DNA of 7,472 nt, taken from NCBI GenBank assembly GCA_023253905.1, contig JALREG010000294.1:1-7472 (forward strand), given 5' to 3'. Source of the DNA: Burkholderiaceae bacterium (GTDB lineage Bacteria > Pseudomonadota > Gammaproteobacteria > Burkholderiales > Burkholderiaceae). The notes below the pieces were generated by a model. It made no database searches. It saw only the letters and a list, made by a program, of their open reading frames with translations, and had not been told where the DNA came from. The first letter of the stretch is position 1; each line of letters opens with the position of its first letter. A program made the position numbers and the translations under genes. Shown piece after piece: positions 5,498-7,472 of this stretch.

Positions 5498-6565
5498 TCA
5501 GGCGCTTTTTCGGCTGCCGTACTGGGTATCGATCCACTCGCGGTAAGCACCGCTCTGTACACCCGCGATCCAATCGGGATGGGCGAGATACCAGTCGATG
5601 GTGCGGGCGATACCCGAATCGAAGGTTTCAGCCGGACGCCAGCCCAGTTCGCGCTCGATCTTATTCGCGTTGATGGCGTAGCGGCGATCATGGCCGGGAC
5701 GATCGGTGACATAGGTGATGAGGCGGCTGCGCGGGCCCGCCGGGTCGGGCCGGCGCGCATCGAGGAGCGCACACACCGTGCGCACGATCTCGATGTTGGC
5801 CTTTTCGTTATGGCCACCGATGTTGTAGGTCTCACCGAGTCGGCCCGCCTCGAGCACGCGGCGTACCGCGCTGCAGTGATCGCCCACGTAGAGCCAATCG
5901 CGAATCTGCATGCCATCGCCGTAGACCGGCAGGGGCTTGCCCGCGAGAGCGTTCACGATCATGAGCGGAATCAACTTTTCCGGGAACTGGTAGGGGCCAT
6001 AGTTATTGGAGCAGTTGGTGGTGAGCACGGGCAGCCCGTAGGTATGGTGCCAGGCGCGAACCAGATGGTCGGAGGCGGCCTTCGATGCGGCATACGGGCT
6101 GTTGGGTGCGTAGGGCGTGGTTTCGCTGAAGGCCGGGTCAGCGGGGCCCAGCGTGCCATAGACCTCATCCGTGGACACGTGCAGAAAGCGAAAGCCCTCT
6201 CGTGTTGCGACGGGCAGCGCCGACCACCAGGCGCGGGTGGCCTCGAGCAGCGTGAAGGTGCCTTCGATGTTGGTGCGCATGAACGCACCCGGGCCATGGA
6301 TCGAGCGATCGACATGACTTTCCGCGGCAAAGTGCACGAGCGCCCGGGGCTGACAGCGCGCGAGCAGCGAATCCATCAGCGCGCGGTCACCGATATCGCC
6401 TCGCACGAACTCGAACCGGGCGTCGCCCTGGAGCGAGCGCAGGTTGCCGAGATTACCCGCATAGCTGAGCGAATCCAGCACCAGCACTGGTTCGTCTGAA
6501 GCGCTCAGCCAGTCCAACACGAAATTCGAGCCGATAAAGCCGGCCCCGCCGGTCACGATGATCAT
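5498..6565 (-). CDS. rmlB: dTDP-glucose 4,6-dehydratase
   Basis: RmlB (RfbB) converts dTDP-glucose to dTDP-4-keto-6-deoxy-D-glucose using tightly bound NAD+. It belongs to the extended short-chain dehydrogenase family, and 355 residues is full length. The NAD-binding motif GGAGFIG is at 6-12, then [21 protein letters not shown] (78-89), the catalytic STDEVYG with Thr132, Asp133 and Glu134, SPYAASK with Tyr158 and Lys162, [17 protein letters not shown] (184-200), [17 protein letters not shown] and [12 protein letters not shown]. All catalytic residues are present. ATG at 6565 has AGGA six bases upstream. As first gene of the rmlBACD operon it should carry the operon's promoter in the 167-bp gap shared with the divergent acyl-CoA dehydrogenase. 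The order B-A-C-D is one of several known arrangements. Confidence 0.97.
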   Translation of the reverse strand: MIIVTGGAGFIGSNFVLDWLSASDEPVLVLDSLSYAGNLGNLRSLQGDARFEFVRGDIGDRALMDSLLARCQPRALVHFAAESHVDRSIHGPGAFMRTNIEGTFTLLEATRAWWSALPVATREGFRFLHVSTDEVYGTLGPADPAFSETTPYAPNSPYAASKAASDHLVRAWHHTYGLPVLTTNCSNNYGPYQFPEKLIPLMIVNALAGKPLPVYGDGMQIRDWLYVGDHCSAVRRVLEAGRLGETYNIGGHNEKANIEIVRTVCALLDARRPDPAGPRSRLITYVTDRPGHDRRYAINANKIERELGWRPAETFDSGIARTIDWYLAHPDWIAGVQSGAYREWIDTQYGSRKSA

Positions 6566-6629
6566 GGAGCGTCCTGGTGTGTCGACCCGAGGGCGATGGG
6601 GAGGTGATTGTAGCGTCCCCGCCTGCCAA

Positions 6630-6660
6630 CCCGCGCGGGCGCCTGGCGTACCTGCGCGGG
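6630..6660. repeat. GC-rich inverted repeat in the rmlB upstream region
   Basis: Seven-base arms CCCGCGC and GCGCGGG flank a 17-nt loop, 65-95 bp upstream of rmlB. The left arm extends into a self-complementary decamer (6630-6639). The position would suit a repressor site or a leader hairpin, but such motifs arise easily at this GC content. Confidence 0.35.
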
Positions 6661-6722
6661 AAGCTTGGCCGGCATTAAACTGAGCGCCTTCGCAAGGAAT
6701 AGCTGGCCAGAGTGCCGGTCAC

Positions 6723-6727
6723 GGGAG
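6723..6727 (+). promoter_or_regulatory. Ribosome binding site of the acyl-CoA dehydrogenase
   Basis: GGGAG is followed by the five-base spacer TCACC before the start, supporting ATG at 6733. Confidence 0.7.
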
Positions 6728-6732
6728 TCACC

Positions 6733-7472
6733 ATGGATCTGAATTTTTCCGAACAGGAACTGTCGTTTCGCGACGAGGTGCGAGGGTGGCTGTCGGCCAA
6801 TCTGCCTGATGACCTTCGTTCTAAAGTGCTCGACTATCAGGAGCTTTCCAAAGAAGACCTGCTTCGCTGGCATCGCACGCTTGCAGCGCGTGGCTGGGTC
6901 GCACCCTCGTGGCCGGTTGAGTGGGGGGGGACCGGCTGGTCAGCGGTGGAGCGGTACATCTTTGAGGAGGAGACCGCGATGGCGGGGGCGCCTCCAGTCG
7001 TACCCTTTGGCGTCACCATGTGTGCGCAGGTGCTGCTGCGGTTTGGCACCGAAGCACAGAAAAAGCGATTTCTGCCGCGCATTTATAACGGTGACGATTT
7101 CTGGTGCCAGGGCTATTCGGAGCCGGGCTCGGGGTCTGATCTCGCATCGCTCAAAACCCGCGCTGAGCGCCGTGGTGATGAGTATGTAGTGAATGGTCAG
7201 AAGATCTGGACCACGCTTGGCCACTATGGCGACTGGATCTTCTGCCTGGTGAGAACCGATAGTGGCACCTCCAAACGACAGGAGGGCATCAGCTTTCTGC
7301 TCATCGACATGAACACGCCGGGCATCACGGTGCGTCCGCTCATCCTGCTGGATGAGGGCCACGAGGTCAACGAAGTATTTTTCGACGACGTGCGCGTCCC
7401 GGTGGAAAACCTGGTCCATGAGGAAAATCAGGGCTGGACCGTGGCCAAATATCTGCTGGGCCACGAGCGGCT
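6733..7472 (+). CDS. Acyl-CoA dehydrogenase family protein, pimeloyl-CoA dehydrogenase large-subunit-like (partial, 3' end beyond window)
   Basis: An FAD-dependent acyl-CoA dehydrogenase, which would introduce a trans double bond between C2 and C3 of an acyl-CoA and pass electrons to ETF. About 246 residues are present with no stop; the family is about 380-400, so the C-terminal helical domain is missing from view. The N-terminal helical domain begins MDLNFSEQELSFRDEVRGWL and includes WPVEWGGTG (60-68). The middle beta domain has the flavin-binding signature QGYSEPGSGSDLASL (126-140), VNGQKIWTT (153-161) and VFFDDVRVPVENLV (215-228). The overall pattern resembles the large subunit of pimeloyl-CoA-type dehydrogenases, often paired with a second dehydrogenase gene downstream, which cannot be checked here. 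The C-terminal part, where the catalytic base lies in many members, is not visible. It is divergent from the rml operon. A run of eight G (6923-6930) lies in the conserved WGG codons. Confidence 0.94.
   Translation, partial: MDLNFSEQELSFRDEVRGWLSANLPDDLRSKVLDYQELSKEDLLRWHRTLAARGWVAPSWPVEWGGTGWSAVERYIFEEETAMAGAPPVVPFGVTMCAQVLLRFGTEAQKKRFLPRIYNGDDFWCQGYSEPGSGSDLASLKTRAERRGDEYVVNGQKIWTTLGHYGDWIFCLVRTDSGTSKRQEGISFLLIDMNTPGITVRPLILLDEGHEVNEVFFDDVRVPVENLVHEENQGWTVAKYLLGHER

Larger units (their letters stand above)
6566..6732. promoter_or_regulatory. Divergent intergenic region: rml operon and acyl-CoA dehydrogenase control region
   Basis: This gap holds the ribosome sites of both genes: AGGA at 6572-6575 on the minus strand for rmlB and GGGAG at 6723-6727 on the plus strand for the dehydrogenase. 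A TTTAAT hexamer on the minus strand (6679-6674) resembles a -10 element for the rml operon, but no matching -35 is evident. CCCGCGC (6630-6636) and GCGCGGG (6654-6660) form an inverted repeat with a 17-nt centre in what would be the rmlB leader; the left arm is part of the 10-bp palindrome CCCGCGCGGG. It might be an operator or a leader hairpin. No clear plus-strand promoter was found. Confidence 0.4.

Noticed and set aside
5579..6499. Long plus-strand reading frame (306 aa) antisense to rmlB
   Set aside because: It mirrors the codon structure of a clear, full-length rmlB and has no recognisable domain.
3076..6565. Novel rhamnose-pathway variant
   Set aside because: All four enzymes have intact catalytic motifs and normal lengths; the operon is a standard rmlBACD set.

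Overview
The window is GC-rich, with dense short-gapped genes and GTG starts. Its gene families (RmlBACD, a DHCW-motif cupin, an EamA-type DMT transporter, acyl-CoA dehydrogenase and crotonase-fold enzymes) suggest a beta- or gammaproteobacterium. This is inference, because no rRNA or other taxonomic marker is present.

Layout, left to right. Positions 1-250 hold two nearly identical copies of a roughly 120-bp unit at 132-bp spacing, each able to fold into several GC-rich hairpins; the first copy is cut by, or starts exactly at, the window edge. The array stops about 10 bp from the stop codon of a minus-strand class I SAM-dependent methyltransferase (261-875). Upstream of it on the same strand is a ten-helix EamA/DMT transporter (934-1830), possibly co-transcribed with it. 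A 102-bp divergent intergenic region separates the transporter from a plus-strand pair: a small DHCW-type cupin (1933-2262) and an enoyl-CoA hydratase/isomerase family protein (2298-3089). The latter lacks both canonical hydratase glutamates.

Converging on that pair, with a 14-bp 3' overlap, is a complete minus-strand dTDP-L-rhamnose operon in the order rmlB-rmlA-rmlC-rmlD (6565 down to 3076). RmlA makes dTDP-glucose from glucose-1-phosphate and dTTP, RmlB dehydrates it, RmlC epimerises it and RmlD reduces it to dTDP-L-rhamnose for lipopolysaccharide or other glycans. No glycosyltransferase or polysaccharide transporter is in view. Divergent from rmlB across 167 bp is an acyl-CoA dehydrogenase (from 6733) that runs off the right edge, with about 246 of an expected 380-400 residues present.

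Most genes are ordinary housekeeping or accessory metabolism. The least explained element is the hairpin-rich tandem repeat at the left edge. Secondary points are the atypical active site of the crotonase-fold protein, the relaxed codon use of the methyltransferase, and the rml block lying between two plus-strand acyl-CoA genes.
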